In this document: in pieces, positions 26,069 through 34,489 of the stretch
How positions within the stretch are numbered: position 1 is the stretch's first letter
Layout of the letters: the number at the start of each line of letters is the position of its first letter
The notes under the pieces: model-generated
Seen by the model: only the letters and a program-made list of their open reading frames with translations
Told to the model about the DNA's origin: nothing
Databases searched by the model: none
Assembly (NCBI RefSeq): GCF_900312975.1
Contig: NZ_LT990039.1
Coordinates: forward strand, 2,666,001 to 2,730,000
Origin: Massilistercora timonensis
GTDB taxonomy: Bacteria; Bacillota; Clostridia; Lachnospirales; Lachnospiraceae
Reading direction: 5' to 3'
Length of the DNA: 64,000 nucleotides
Made by a program: the position numbers and the translations under genes

Positions 26069-27379
26069 ATGCGGATCCAGGAAGAAAAGACCCTGTATGA
26101 GAAACTGAAGATCTTGACGGACGCGGCCAAGTACGACGTGGCCTGTACTTCCAGCGGCACCTCCCGCCGGGGAGACGGGACCGGCATGGGAAACTGCGAG
26201 CAGGCCGGTATCTGCCACAGCTTCTCCGCGGACGGGCGGTGTATCTCTCTTTTGAAGATTCTTTTTACCAATGAGTGTATCTACGACTGCAAATACTGCA
26301 TTAACCGCAGATCCAACGATGTGGAGCGGACTTCCTTCACCCCGGATGAGATCTGCACCCTGACCATGGAGTTCTACCGCCGGAACTATATTGAGGGGTT
26401 GTTCTTAAGTTCCGGGGTACTTATCAGCCCGGACTATACCATGGAACTGATCTGCGCGGCCCTGGAGAAGCTGCGACGGGAGTATCGTTTCCAGGGGTAT
26501 ATCCATGTGAAAGCGATCCCGGGAGCCAGCCTGGAGCTGGTCCGGCGGGCGGGATTCCTGGCGGATCGGATGAGTATCAATCTGGAGCTTCCTACGGCAG
26601 AGGGGCTGCGCCTTCTGGCGCCTCATAAGACCCGGGAGAAGATCCTCACGCCTATGCGCCTGATTCAGGACCGGAGCTGGGAGAACCGCCAGGAGATCCA
26701 GCTCTACCGGAATGCGCCCCGGTTTGTGCCTGCCGGGCAGAGCACTCAGATGATCATCGGCGCCACCCCGGAGACGGATTATCAGATCATCCAGGTGGCG
26801 GAGAGCCTGTACCAGAAGTTTGACCTGAAGCGGGTTTTTTACTCTGCCTTTGTCCATGTAAATGAGGACCGGGATCTGCCTGCCCGGACGGGAGAGGGGC
26901 CGCCTCTTCTGCGGGAGCACCGGCTGTATCAGGCGGACTGGCTCCTTCGTTATTATCACTTCCGGGCGGAGGAACTTCTGTCTCCGGAGGATCCGAATTT
27001 CAATGTGCTTTTTGACCCTAAGTGCAACTGGGCGCTGAAGCATCTGGAAGTGTTCCCGGTGGAGGTGAACCGGGCGGACTACCGGACGCTTCTGCGGGTT
27101 CCGGGTATTGGGTACAAGTCGGCAAGCCGGATCGTGAAGGCCAGGAGGCTGGGGACGCTGGACTTTCCGGATCTGAAGAAGATGGGGGTGGTGCTGAAGC
27201 GGGCGGTGTATTTTATCACCTGCAGCGGCCGGATGCAGGGGCCGGTCCGGATGGAGGAGGACTCCATCGCCAGGAATCTTCTGTCCGCCGGGGAGAAACT
27301 GCCGGAAGAGGTGACCGGACAGGGATATCGGCAGCTTTCCCTGTTTGATGATGTAAGGTTTGGAGGAGGGATCCGATGA
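26069..27379 (+). CDS. Putative DNA modification/repair radical SAM protein (TIGR03916-like)
   Basis: A 436-residue radical SAM enzyme. The cluster motif is Cys70-x3-Cys74-x2-Cys77 (NECIYDCKYC). Extra N-terminal cysteines occur at 26, 43, 49 and 58. Residues about 339-360 (LLRVPGIGYKSASRIVKARR) form a helix-hairpin-helix, a nonspecific DNA-binding motif. The family is annotated as DNA modification/repair because members pair with a uracil-DNA-glycosylase-linked partner, but the reaction is unknown. Here it heads an operon with two LexA-type boxes in its promoter, direct support for a DNA damage role. GAGGTGGGACT precedes the ATG; the stop overlaps the next start (ATGA). Confidence 0.9.
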   Translation: MRIQEEKTLYEKLKILTDAAKYDVACTSSGTSRRGDGTGMGNCEQAGICHSFSADGRCISLLKILFTNECIYDCKYCINRRSNDVERTSFTPDEICTLTMEFYRRNYIEGLFLSSGVLISPDYTMELICAALEKLRREYRFQGYIHVKAIPGASLELVRRAGFLADRMSINLELPTAEGLRLLAPHKTREKILTPMRLIQDRSWENRQEIQLYRNAPRFVPAGQSTQMIIGATPETDYQIIQVAESLYQKFDLKRVFYSAFVHVNEDRDLPARTGEGPPLLREHRLYQADWLLRYYHFRAEELLSPEDPNFNVLFDPKCNWALKHLEVFPVEVNRADYRTLLRVPGIGYKSASRIVKARRLGTLDFPDLKKMGVVLKRAVYFITCSGRMQGPVRMEEDSIARNLLSAGEKLPEEVTGQGYRQLSLFDDVRFGGGIR

Positions 27380-28185
27380 AGACGGTTTATCTGTGCGGGG
27401 ATACGCTGACCGGACTTTTCTCCGCGCTCTATGACGCCTGGAAAGCGGCTCTTGCCGGGAGAGCCTGCGGCATTGCCGTCAAGGGAGAGGTGGAGCTCCA
27501 GCTCTTCTGTGATTATGTGGAAGTGGAGGAGACCGAGCGCAAGGCGGAGGCGGTGATCACCCTTATCAAGAAGCATCTGGGGGCATATGCTTATCAGGAG
27601 ATCTCCCAGGCGGCGCTGTCTTATGATCCGGACAAGGGAGAGGCCATCCTGGGGACCATGCTTGCCGCCCGGACCATCCCGGACAGCCGGAAGATCATGG
27701 ACCATCTGAGCCATCCAAGGGTGGAGAAGGTCTTTGAACTGAGCCGCCAGGTGGGGTGCGAAGCCCATCATCTGAAGGGATTCTTACGGTTCCGGGAACT
27801 TGCCGGAGGGATCCTCTGTGCCCGGATCCGCCCAAAATCTCAGGTGCTGCCCTGCCTGGCGCCTCATTTCACAGACCGGCTGCCCCTGGAGAACTGGATG
27901 ATCTGGGATGAGACCCACAACATGTTTGCGGTTCATGAGGCTTCCAAGCAGTGGGTGCTGGTGTGGGGGGAAGCTTTTGAATGGGAGAAGCTTGCCCGGG
28001 TTTCGGATCAAGAGCGGGAATTTGCCAGGCTGTGGACCGGATTCTGCAAGACCATTGCCATCGACGCCAGGAGGAATCCCCGGTGCCAGAGGCAGAATCT
28101 GCCTCTTCGTTTCCGGCCGGAGATGACCGAGTTCCAGGAGTGGGATCCGGGGAGAGGTTGTATGTTTCCGGAGGCGGGTGTATAA
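27376..28185 (+). CDS. Probable DNA metabolism protein (TIGR03915-like)
   Basis: A 269-residue protein of the family that always travels with the radical SAM protein before it. In other bacteria this domain is fused to a uracil-DNA-glycosylase-like domain; I see no glycosylase motif here, so this is the stand-alone form. The N-terminus (VYLCGDTLTGLFSALYDAWK) and SYDPDKGEAILGTMLAARTIPDSRK look typical; no catalytic motif is evident. Its start overlaps the radical SAM stop by four bases (ATGA), implying translational coupling and possibly a complex. Function unknown. Confidence 0.85.
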   Translation: MKTVYLCGDTLTGLFSALYDAWKAALAGRACGIAVKGEVELQLFCDYVEVEETERKAEAVITLIKKHLGAYAYQEISQAALSYDPDKGEAILGTMLAARTIPDSRKIMDHLSHPRVEKVFELSRQVGCEAHHLKGFLRFRELAGGILCARIRPKSQVLPCLAPHFTDRLPLENWMIWDETHNMFAVHEASKQWVLVWGEAFEWEKLARVSDQEREFARLWTGFCKTIAIDARRNPRCQRQNLPLRFRPEMTEFQEWDPGRGCMFPEAGV

Positions 28186-28188
28186 TCA

Positions 28189-30639
28189 GTGCCAGAGAAC
28201 AGTCCAAAAGGGACGGAAAGGACAGAAAAAGCATTGCCGGCACAGACAGAGAACAACCAGACAGAGACAAAAGATCAGGGACTTCCTCATGTAAGGATCT
28301 CCGTGCGGGCGCTGGTGGAATTCATCCTGCGAAGCGGAGACATTGATAATCGGATGGGCACGGCGGATAAGGACGCCATGCTGCTGGGAGCGAAGCTTCA
28401 CCGGAAGATCCAGCGGGGGATGGGAGCCGGATATCATCCGGAGGTTTCCCTGCGCTTTTTTGTCCCCTGCAAGGGGTTCGTGCTGGAGATCGAAGGCCGT
28501 GCGGACGGTGTGTGGGAGAGAAAAGAGGGCGTGGTGATCGATGAGATCAAGGGCGTCTTCAAGGATCTTGCCCTTCTGGAAGAGCCGGTGGAGGTCCATC
28601 TTGCCCAGGCCCGCTGTTACGCCTATATCTACAGCTGTCAGCATGATCTGGAGGAGATCGGTGTGCAGATGACTTACTGCCATCTGGAGACAGAGGATAT
28701 CAAACGGTTCCAGAGCGTTTACGCCCGGGAGGAGCTGGAGGGGTGGTTCTATGATCTGGTGGGGAAATATGAGAAGTGGGCCAGATACCGGATCCAGTGG
28801 GAAGAGAAGCGCAATCAGTCCATCCGACAGGTGGAATTTCCTTTCCCCTACCGGGAGGGACAGCGCAAACTGGTGGCCTCAGTGTACCGGACCATCCAGC
28901 AGGGGAAGGAGCTTTTTATCCAGGCGCCTACGGGAGTGGGGAAGACCATGGCCTGTGTCTTTCCGGCTGTACGGGCTATGGGAGAAGGATTGGGGGAGAA
29001 GATTTTCTACCTGACCGCCAAGACCATCACACGGACAGTGGCCTGGCAGGCTTTTGACATCCTGAAGGAGCAGGCGCTGCGGATGAAGGTGCTGGTGCTC
29101 ACCGCCAAGGAGAAGATCTGCTTCTGTGAGAAGCAGGACTGTAATCCGGAGACCTGTCCTTACGCGAAGGGACATTTTGACCGGGTCAACGATGCGGTCT
29201 ATGAGCTTTTGACCACCTCCGATGAGATGAGCCGGGAGATCCTGGAGGAGCAGGCCCGCAAATGGCAGGTCTGTCCCTATGAGATGAGCCTGGATCTGGC
29301 AGAGTGGGTGGACGCGGTGATCTGCGACTACAACTATGTGTTCGATCCCAACGCGCATCTGCGCCGGTTCTTTGGAGAAGGAATGAAGGGGGATTACCTC
29401 TTCCTGATCGACGAAGCCCACAACCTGGTGGAGCGGGGCAGAGAGATGTACAGCGCCAGTCTCTGCAAAGAGGAAGTGCTGAAGATCCGGCGGCTTATTA
29501 AAGAGGAAGACGGGAAACTGTCCCGGCGTCTGGAGGACTGCAACCGGCAGATGCTGGCCCTGAAGAGGGAGTGCGAAGGCTGCCGGGTTCTGGACAGCGT
29601 TTCCGCCCTCTATCTCAGACTTCTTAACCTGATGGGAGAGCTGGAGCGGTATCTGGAAGAACACAAAGGACAGGATGAAAAGCGGGAGGCGGTTCTGGAG
29701 TTCTATTTTGCTGTGTGCCGGTTTGTCAGCACCTGCGAGCGGGTGGACGAGAATTATCTTCTCTACTCGGAGATCCGGGAGGACGGAAGGTTTCAGGTGT
29801 GCCTGTTCTGTGTAAATCCCTCCCGCAACCTGCAGAATTTCCTGGAGAAGGGAAGAAGCGCCGTGTTTTTCTCTGCCACGCTGCTTCCCATCCGTTACTA
29901 TAAACAGCTTCTGAGCACAGAGGAGGAAGCCTATGCCATCTATGCCAGATCGCCTTTTGATCCGGCCAACCGGCTCCTTCTGCTGGGAAAGGATGTATGC
30001 ACCCGGTATACCAGGAGAGGGGAGGGAATGTACCAAAGATATGCCAGGTATCTTCTGGCCGCCGCCTCGGGAAAGCGAGGAAATTATATCGCATTCTTCC
30101 CTTCCTACCGGTTCATGGAGGCAGTCTATGAGGAGTTTCAGAAGCTGCTGGAAGAAGAGAAGGAGAAGCCGGGGATCGAATGTGTGTTGCAGTCCCAGTA
30201 CATGACAGAAGAAGCCCGGGAGATCTTCCTTGAAAATTTCGAAGAAGCCAGGGAGCAGAGCCTGATGGGGTTCTGCGTGATGGGCGGGATCTTCGCCGAG
30301 GGCATCGATCTTGCCCGGGATCGGCTGATCGGCGCGGTGATCGTGGGCACCGGACTTCCCCAGGTGTGCCGGGAACGGGAACTTCTGAAAGAGTACTTTG
30401 AGGGGAAGGGGAAGAAGGGATTCGACTATGCTTACCTGTATCCGGGGATGAACAAGGTACTTCAGTCCGCAGGGCGGGTGATCCGCACCGATGAAGACCG
30501 GGGTGTGATCCTGCTTCTGGACGACCGGTTTGGAGACGCCCGCTACCGGGAGACCTTCCCCAGAGAGTGGGAGAAGATCGAGGTCTGCACCCTGACAGGG
30601 GTGGAGGAAAGGCTGCGGGAATTCTGGGCGGAAGAATAA
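28189..30639 (+). CDS. PD-(D/E)XK nuclease-XPD/DinG-type helicase fusion
   Basis: An 816-residue protein starting at GTG three bases after the previous stop, with GGAGGCGG upstream. Residues about 35-200 look like a RecB/Cas4-type nuclease: Asp106 (GRADGV), Glu119-x-Lys121 (VIDEIKG), Gln140 (LAQARCYAY). Residues about 215-816 are an XPD/DinG superfamily 2 helicase: Walker A APTGVGKT (246-253), Fe-S cysteines from Cys311/313, 318, 323 and 362, DEAH box at 408-411, and the C-terminal motif QSAGRVIRTDEDRG. It is the third gene of the SOS-type operon. It would unwind and cut DNA at damage; that is inference. Confidence 0.9.
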   Translation: MPENSPKGTERTEKALPAQTENNQTETKDQGLPHVRISVRALVEFILRSGDIDNRMGTADKDAMLLGAKLHRKIQRGMGAGYHPEVSLRFFVPCKGFVLEIEGRADGVWERKEGVVIDEIKGVFKDLALLEEPVEVHLAQARCYAYIYSCQHDLEEIGVQMTYCHLETEDIKRFQSVYAREELEGWFYDLVGKYEKWARYRIQWEEKRNQSIRQVEFPFPYREGQRKLVASVYRTIQQGKELFIQAPTGVGKTMACVFPAVRAMGEGLGEKIFYLTAKTITRTVAWQAFDILKEQALRMKVLVLTAKEKICFCEKQDCNPETCPYAKGHFDRVNDAVYELLTTSDEMSREILEEQARKWQVCPYEMSLDLAEWVDAVICDYNYVFDPNAHLRRFFGEGMKGDYLFLIDEAHNLVERGREMYSASLCKEEVLKIRRLIKEEDGKLSRRLEDCNRQMLALKRECEGCRVLDSVSALYLRLLNLMGELERYLEEHKGQDEKREAVLEFYFAVCRFVSTCERVDENYLLYSEIREDGRFQVCLFCVNPSRNLQNFLEKGRSAVFFSATLLPIRYYKQLLSTEEEAYAIYARSPFDPANRLLLLGKDVCTRYTRRGEGMYQRYARYLLAAASGKRGNYIAFFPSYRFMEAVYEEFQKLLEEEKEKPGIECVLQSQYMTEEAREIFLENFEEAREQSLMGFCVMGGIFAEGIDLARDRLIGAVIVGTGLPQVCRERELLKEYFEGKGKKGFDYAYLYPGMNKVLQSAGRVIRTDEDRGVILLLDDRFGDARYRETFPREWEKIEVCTLTGVEERLREFWAEE

Positions 30640-30650
30640 GAAGGGCAGGC

Positions 30651-30687
30651 GACAAAAAGGGTGCTTCTCGAGATGAGAGGCACCCTT
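30651..30687 (-). terminator. Terminator between helicase and ABC permease genes
   Basis: Stem AAGGGTGC (30657-30664) with GCACCCTT (30680-30687). Read on the minus strand the stem is followed by T5, so it terminates the GntR-ABC operon; it may also stop the convergent helicase transcript. Confidence 0.75.
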
Positions 30688-30714
30688 ATCAGTCTCTTAC
30701 AGGTAATCTGGATC

Positions 30715-31542
30715 CTAGGGCAGGTTCAGCTTCCGGTTCATCACCCAGGTGGTGACCACATAGAGGATGACGCTGAGGATCAGGGACCAAACCAGGGAGA
30801 AGAGGATCAGTTTCCACAGGAATTCACCCAGGTTCAGAACAGTTCCATCCGCTACTGCCAGGTAATTGCCGGATATTCCCAGTATGGCCATCGCTATATA
30901 GGAGATAACGGAAGTGATGGTGGTGATGGCAAAGTAGCAGGCCACCGCTCCGATCACCCGGTGCTCGGAGAAGAGCTGCCCCAGGGCGATGGAACCATAG
31001 AGGGTAACCACACTGGAGATCCCGCTTAACACACACACGAGCAGAAATAAGCCGAGGAAAGCGGGCAGGGATGGAAGGGAGCCTGCCCCAAAGCCAAAGA
31101 ACTTGGCTACTGTTTCCTGGTTCTCCCGGAACATCTCAAGGACTACCGGCGGGAAAGCCACCAGGAAAAGGGAGAGCATGATCAGGATCATATCAACGCA
31201 AAGCCACAGGCTTCCGGATATGGTCTTGGCCAGCAGGTGGGTACTGCGCTTCACCGGCAGGGTGTTGGTCAGGTATCCTTCATTTGAGAAAAGATGCCGG
31301 TAGAACCGGATGGCGACCACCATGCAGGTGGCGAAGCTGGCGCCTATGATGACCAGGGTATAAACCATGACAAGGAGGGTATAGAATACATCGGATCCGC
31401 CGGAAGCCATAAACAGGTCTTCCTCCACCCGTCCGGTAATGAGAAAGCGCATAAAGAGCGCGGACAGGATCAGAAACACATGGATGATGACAAGGATCCG
31501 GCTGGTTGATTTTAAGTCGTATTTGATCAGTTTTCCTAACAT
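30715..31542 (-). CDS. ABC transporter permease
   Basis: A 275-residue membrane protein with about six hydrophobic segments (near 17-35, 57-80, 108-130, 155-180, 190-215, 245-265). It forms the membrane part of the exporter whose ATPase gene overlaps its start by seven bases. It begins MLGKLIKYDLKSTSR, a common start of the permeases paired with YtrB-like ATPases. Substrate unknown; related systems respond to cell-wall antibiotics or export peptides. Confidence 0.85.
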   Translation of the reverse strand: MLGKLIKYDLKSTSRILVIIHVFLILSALFMRFLITGRVEEDLFMASGGSDVFYTLLVMVYTLVIIGASFATCMVVAIRFYRHLFSNEGYLTNTLPVKRSTHLLAKTISGSLWLCVDMILIMLSLFLVAFPPVVLEMFRENQETVAKFFGFGAGSLPSLPAFLGLFLLVCVLSGISSVVTLYGSIALGQLFSEHRVIGAVACYFAITTITSVISYIAMAILGISGNYLAVADGTVLNLGEFLWKLILFSLVWSLILSVILYVVTTWVMNRKLNLP

Positions 31543-32237
31543 CTGAACACCTCCCGAAACAGTGTATCTACGGATTTGCCCTGCTGGGTGCGGATCTCAT
31601 CCACCCCGGCATTTAATACGATCTGGCCCTGGCGCAGGAAGAGCACCCGGTCCAGGATATTCTCGATCTCATAGATGAGATGGGTGGACAAAAGGACGGT
31701 GGCATCCTCCCTGTAATTGGAAAGGATGGTCCGCAGGATATAATCCCGTGCGGCAGGATCCACTCCGCCGATGGGTTCATCCAGGACATAAAGGCGGGCG
31801 TCCCGGCTCATGACCAGCACAAGCTGCACCTTCTCCCGGCTTCCTTTGGACAGGGTACGAAGGCGGGCGGCAGGGTCGATCTCCAGGTCCCGGAGCATGG
31901 CGTCGGCCTTCTCCGTGGAGAAATCCTGATAAAAATCGGCGAAATACCGAAGGATCTCTTTGATCCGCATAGATTCGTCCAGGCAGCTTCGCTCCGGCAG
32001 ATAGGAGACGATCTTCTTGGTCTCCACGCCGGGAGCCCTGCCGTCGATCAGGATCCGGCCTTCTGTGGGCACCAGAAGATCATTGATCAGCTTGATAAAG
32101 GTAGTCTTGCCGCTGCCGTTGGGCCCCAGAAGTCCCACGATCTGACCAGGCGCCAGGGCAAGGTTCAGATTCTGCAGGGCATAGCTCATGCGATTATATT
32201 GTTTTGACAGACCGTGACATTCCAAAATCGGCTTCAT
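31536..32237 (-). CDS. ABC transporter ATP-binding protein
   Basis: A 233-residue ABC ATPase: Walker A GLLGPNGSGKTT (about 35-46), signature LSKGSREKV (about 134; slightly unusual for LSGGQ), Walker B RLYVLDEPIGGVD and the switch His in LLSTHLIYE. It energises the permease encoded next and is preceded by a GntR repressor gene two bases upstream. The three genes form a YtrA-like GntR-ATPase-permease operon. Confidence 0.92.
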   Translation of the reverse strand: MKPILECHGLSKQYNRMSYALQNLNLALAPGQIVGLLGPNGSGKTTFIKLINDLLVPTEGRILIDGRAPGVETKKIVSYLPERSCLDESMRIKEILRYFADFYQDFSTEKADAMLRDLEIDPAARLRTLSKGSREKVQLVLVMSRDARLYVLDEPIGGVDPAARDYILRTILSNYREDATVLLSTHLIYEIENILDRVLFLRQGQIVLNAGVDEIRTQQGKSVDTLFREVFRC

Positions 32238-32239
32238 GA

Positions 32240-32608
32240 TCAGGGTTCCTCCTTTACAGTTTCTTGGATCAGCGCAAGGGTTTCTTCTGTCTGGAAACCA
32301 AGCTGTCTCATTTTCTCAAAAAAATCGCGGATGTGTTCTTCTGCCAGTTGGCTCTTCAGTTGCTTTAACATAGTTTCATCCTCCGTGATAAATCTTCCGC
32401 TGGTCCGCTGGGAATAGACAAGGCCGCTCCGTTCCAGCTCAGAGAGGGCCTTCTGCATGGTGTTGGGATTGACGGCTGCTTCCAGCGCCAGCTCCCGCAC
32501 AGACGGCAGGCGGTCGCCGGGACTGTAGACGCCGGAGACGATATCCTGCTGGATGCGCTCCATCAGCTGCAGATAGATGGGGCGGTCATTGGACAGATCC
32601 CATGGCAT
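32240..32608 (-). CDS. GntR family regulator, YtrA subfamily
   Basis: A 122-residue regulator with an N-terminal winged helix (PIYLQLMERIQQDIVSGVYSPGDRLPSVRELALEAAVNPNTMQKALSELERSGL) and a short C-terminal dimerisation helix, as in YtrA. It probably represses its own operon with the ABC exporter. The ATG at 32608 has GAGGTG six bases upstream; a GTG at 32617 inside that ribosome site is the alternative. A perfect 14-bp inverted repeat lies at its promoter. Confidence 0.9.
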   Translation of the reverse strand: MPWDLSNDRPIYLQLMERIQQDIVSGVYSPGDRLPSVRELALEAAVNPNTMQKALSELERSGLVYSQRTSGRFITEDETMLKQLKSQLAEEHIRDFFEKMRQLGFQTEETLALIQETVKEEP

Positions 32609-32627
32609 ACCATTCACCTCACTTCCA

Positions 32628-32661
32628 GTATTATTGTATTACCTGTATAATACAATAATAC
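32628..32661. promoter_or_regulatory. Operator-like inverted repeat of the GntR-ABC operon
   Basis: Arms GTATTATTGTATTA (32628-32641) and its exact complement (32648-32661) with a 6-base centre. It covers the -10 box and predicted start of the GntR promoter, fitting autorepression by the YtrA-type regulator. Confidence 0.8.
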
Positions 32662-32680
32662 GAATAAAGAGAAATGTCAA
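32652..32680 (-). promoter_or_regulatory. Promoter of the GntR-ABC operon
   Basis: On the minus strand TTGACA (32675-32680), 17-base spacer, TATTGT (32652-32657), overlapped by the inverted repeat. Confidence 0.7.
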
Positions 32681-32686
32681 GAGAAA

Positions 32687-32715
32687 TTGAAAGAAATCTG
32701 GATCTCTGCTATACT
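32687..32715 (+). promoter_or_regulatory. Promoter of the HAD hydrolase gene
   Basis: TTGAAA (32687-32692), 17-base spacer, TATACT (32710-32715), 45 bases before the start codon. Confidence 0.65.
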
Positions 32716-32759
32716 GGACGGGAGATAAGACGGAGATAACAAAAAGAGGCGGGACAAGG

Positions 32760-33566
32760 ATGCTGAAAGACAAGAAATATTTCTTATTTGATATTGACGG
32801 GACGCTGGCGGTGGACAATACACTGTTTGCCGGAAGCCTGGAGCTGATCCGCAAGATCGACTCCCTGGGCGGCCGGTGCTTTTACATTACCAATAATTCC
32901 ATCAAAAGCCGGAAAGATTACGTGAAGAAATTCGCCGGCTGGGGGATAAAGACAGAGGAATCCCAGTTCATGACGGCGTCCTACGCGACCTGCCGGTATC
33001 TGGAGCGGCATTATCAGGGGAAGAAGCTGTTTGTCATGGGAACCCCTTCTTTTACAGAGGAAGTGAAAAGCTTCGGCCTTGCGGTGACAGACCGGGCAGA
33101 ACCGGATGTGGCCTGTGTGGTAGCAGGCTTTGATACTACACTTTGCTATGACAAGGTGGATAAAGCCTGTGAGCTTTTGTTCCGCCCGGAAGTGGATTAT
33201 ATCGGGACCAACCCGGATCTTCGCTGTCCCACTTCCTATGGCTTCATGCCGGACTGCGGCGGGATCTGCCAGATGCTCAATGTGACCACGGACCGGGAGC
33301 CGCTGTATATTGGCAAGCCAAACCCTGCCATTGTATCCATGTGCATGGAGCAGGTGGAAGCATCGCCCGAAGAAGTGCTGGTAGTGGGGGACCGGCTTTA
33401 TACGGACATTGCCTGCGGATTGAACGCAGGGGTGGAGACGGCCCTTGTCTATACCGGGGAGGCCCGACCGGAAGATCTGAAGGAGACGGCGTATCCGCCG
33501 GACTATGTGTTTGAGAATGTGGAAGAGCTGCTGGAGGCATTTCAGGCAGCCAGAGGAGAGGAATAG
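32760..33566 (+). CDS. HAD-IIA family phosphatase (NagD-like)
   Basis: A 268-residue haloacid dehalogenase-type phosphatase. Motif I is FDIDGTLAVDN (nucleophile Asp), motif II YITNNS, and motif IV VVGDRLYTDIACGLNAGVETALV. The C2 cap in the middle fits NagD, AraL and phosphoglycolate phosphatase-like enzymes acting on nucleotides or sugar phosphates. The phosphoesterase gene begins directly after its stop, so the two are coupled. Substrate unknown. Confidence 0.9.
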   Translation: MLKDKKYFLFDIDGTLAVDNTLFAGSLELIRKIDSLGGRCFYITNNSIKSRKDYVKKFAGWGIKTEESQFMTASYATCRYLERHYQGKKLFVMGTPSFTEEVKSFGLAVTDRAEPDVACVVAGFDTTLCYDKVDKACELLFRPEVDYIGTNPDLRCPTSYGFMPDCGGICQMLNVTTDREPLYIGKPNPAIVSMCMEQVEASPEEVLVVGDRLYTDIACGLNAGVETALVYTGEARPEDLKETAYPPDYVFENVEELLEAFQAARGEE

Positions 33567-34421
33567 ATGGGATTTTGGAAAATGGCGGCGGGAGGCGCCG
33601 TGATACTGGGACTTTTGGAAAATTTCCGGGAGCTTCACGGGTTCCGGACCACCGAGTATGACATCCGCTCTGAGAAAATGAGAGGGGAGGCCCGGGTGCT
33701 TTTTCTCAGCGATCTTCACAACCACCGTTACGGCTTCAGAAACCGGCGGCTGGTGGAGGCGGTCCGCCAGGCGAAGCCGGACCTGATCCTGATCGGCGGG
33801 GATATGCTGGTGGGGAAGGAGGAGCAGTCCTTCGCTCCGGCGATGGAGTTCCTGCGGCAGATCACCGGGGAAGCGCCGGTGTATTATGCAAACGGCAACC
33901 ATGAGCAGCGGATGAAGGAGCAGCAGGACCGGTTCGGGACCGATTATCTGATCTACAAAAGGACGCTTAAGGAGATGGGGGTAACTTTCCTGGAAAATGA
34001 GACGGTTAAGATCCCCCTGGGAGAGACGGTCGTGCGCCTTACGGGGCTTGAGATCCCTCTGGAAGACTACACCCGGTTCTATCAGAAGGAGCTCAGGCCG
34101 GAAGAGATCCGGGAGCGGATCGGGGACTGTGACAGGGAGGCCTTTACCATTCTTTTGGCCCATAATCCTTCCTATATGAAAGAATACCTTGCCTGGGGGG
34201 CGGACCTGATCCTGTCCGGCCATTTCCACGGCGGGCTGGTGCGGCTTCCCGGAGTGGGGGCAGTGTTCTCGCCCAGCTTCCAGGTGTTCCCGGCTTATTC
34301 CGGAGGCCATTACCAGGAGGGGGAGCAGGAGATGGTGGTGAGCAAAGGGCTGGGTACCCATACCTTCCATGTCCGGCTGTTTAACCCGGCGGAGGCAGTC
34401 CTGCTGCGGATTCACGGGTAA
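33567..34421 (+). CDS. Membrane-anchored metallophosphoesterase
   Basis: A 284-residue calcineurin-like phosphoesterase (YaeI/YkuE type). Metal motifs are FLSDLHNHRYG (D-x-H), GGDMLVG (GD), NGNHEQR (GNH), LLAHNP, and SGHFHGG (GHxH). A short hydrophobic N-terminus (MAAGGAVILGLLENF) may anchor it. The start codon abuts the stop of the HAD gene, with its ribosome site GAGGAGAGGA within that gene. Relatives act on UDP-diacylglucosamine or other phospho-substrates; not determinable here. Confidence 0.88.
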   Translation: MGFWKMAAGGAVILGLLENFRELHGFRTTEYDIRSEKMRGEARVLFLSDLHNHRYGFRNRRLVEAVRQAKPDLILIGGDMLVGKEEQSFAPAMEFLRQITGEAPVYYANGNHEQRMKEQQDRFGTDYLIYKRTLKEMGVTFLENETVKIPLGETVVRLTGLEIPLEDYTRFYQKELRPEEIRERIGDCDREAFTILLAHNPSYMKEYLAWGADLILSGHFHGGLVRLPGVGAVFSPSFQVFPAYSGGHYQEGEQEMVVSKGLGTHTFHVRLFNPAEAVLLRIHG

Positions 34422-34424
34422 TAC

Positions 34425-34453
34425 TTGTGCAAATGAGGAAAATCCTGTATAAT
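34425..34453 (+). promoter_or_regulatory. Promoter of scpAB
   Basis: TTGTGC (34425-34430), 17-base spacer, TATAAT (34448-34453), about 37 bases before the scpA start. Confidence 0.75.
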
Positions 34454-34489
34454 ATTACAGTTGCCTTTGAAAATGTATGAGGAAAGTAA

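Noticed and set aside
28879-30036. 385-codon minus-strand frame inside the helicase gene
   Set aside because: Antisense shadow with no start signal or recognisable domain.
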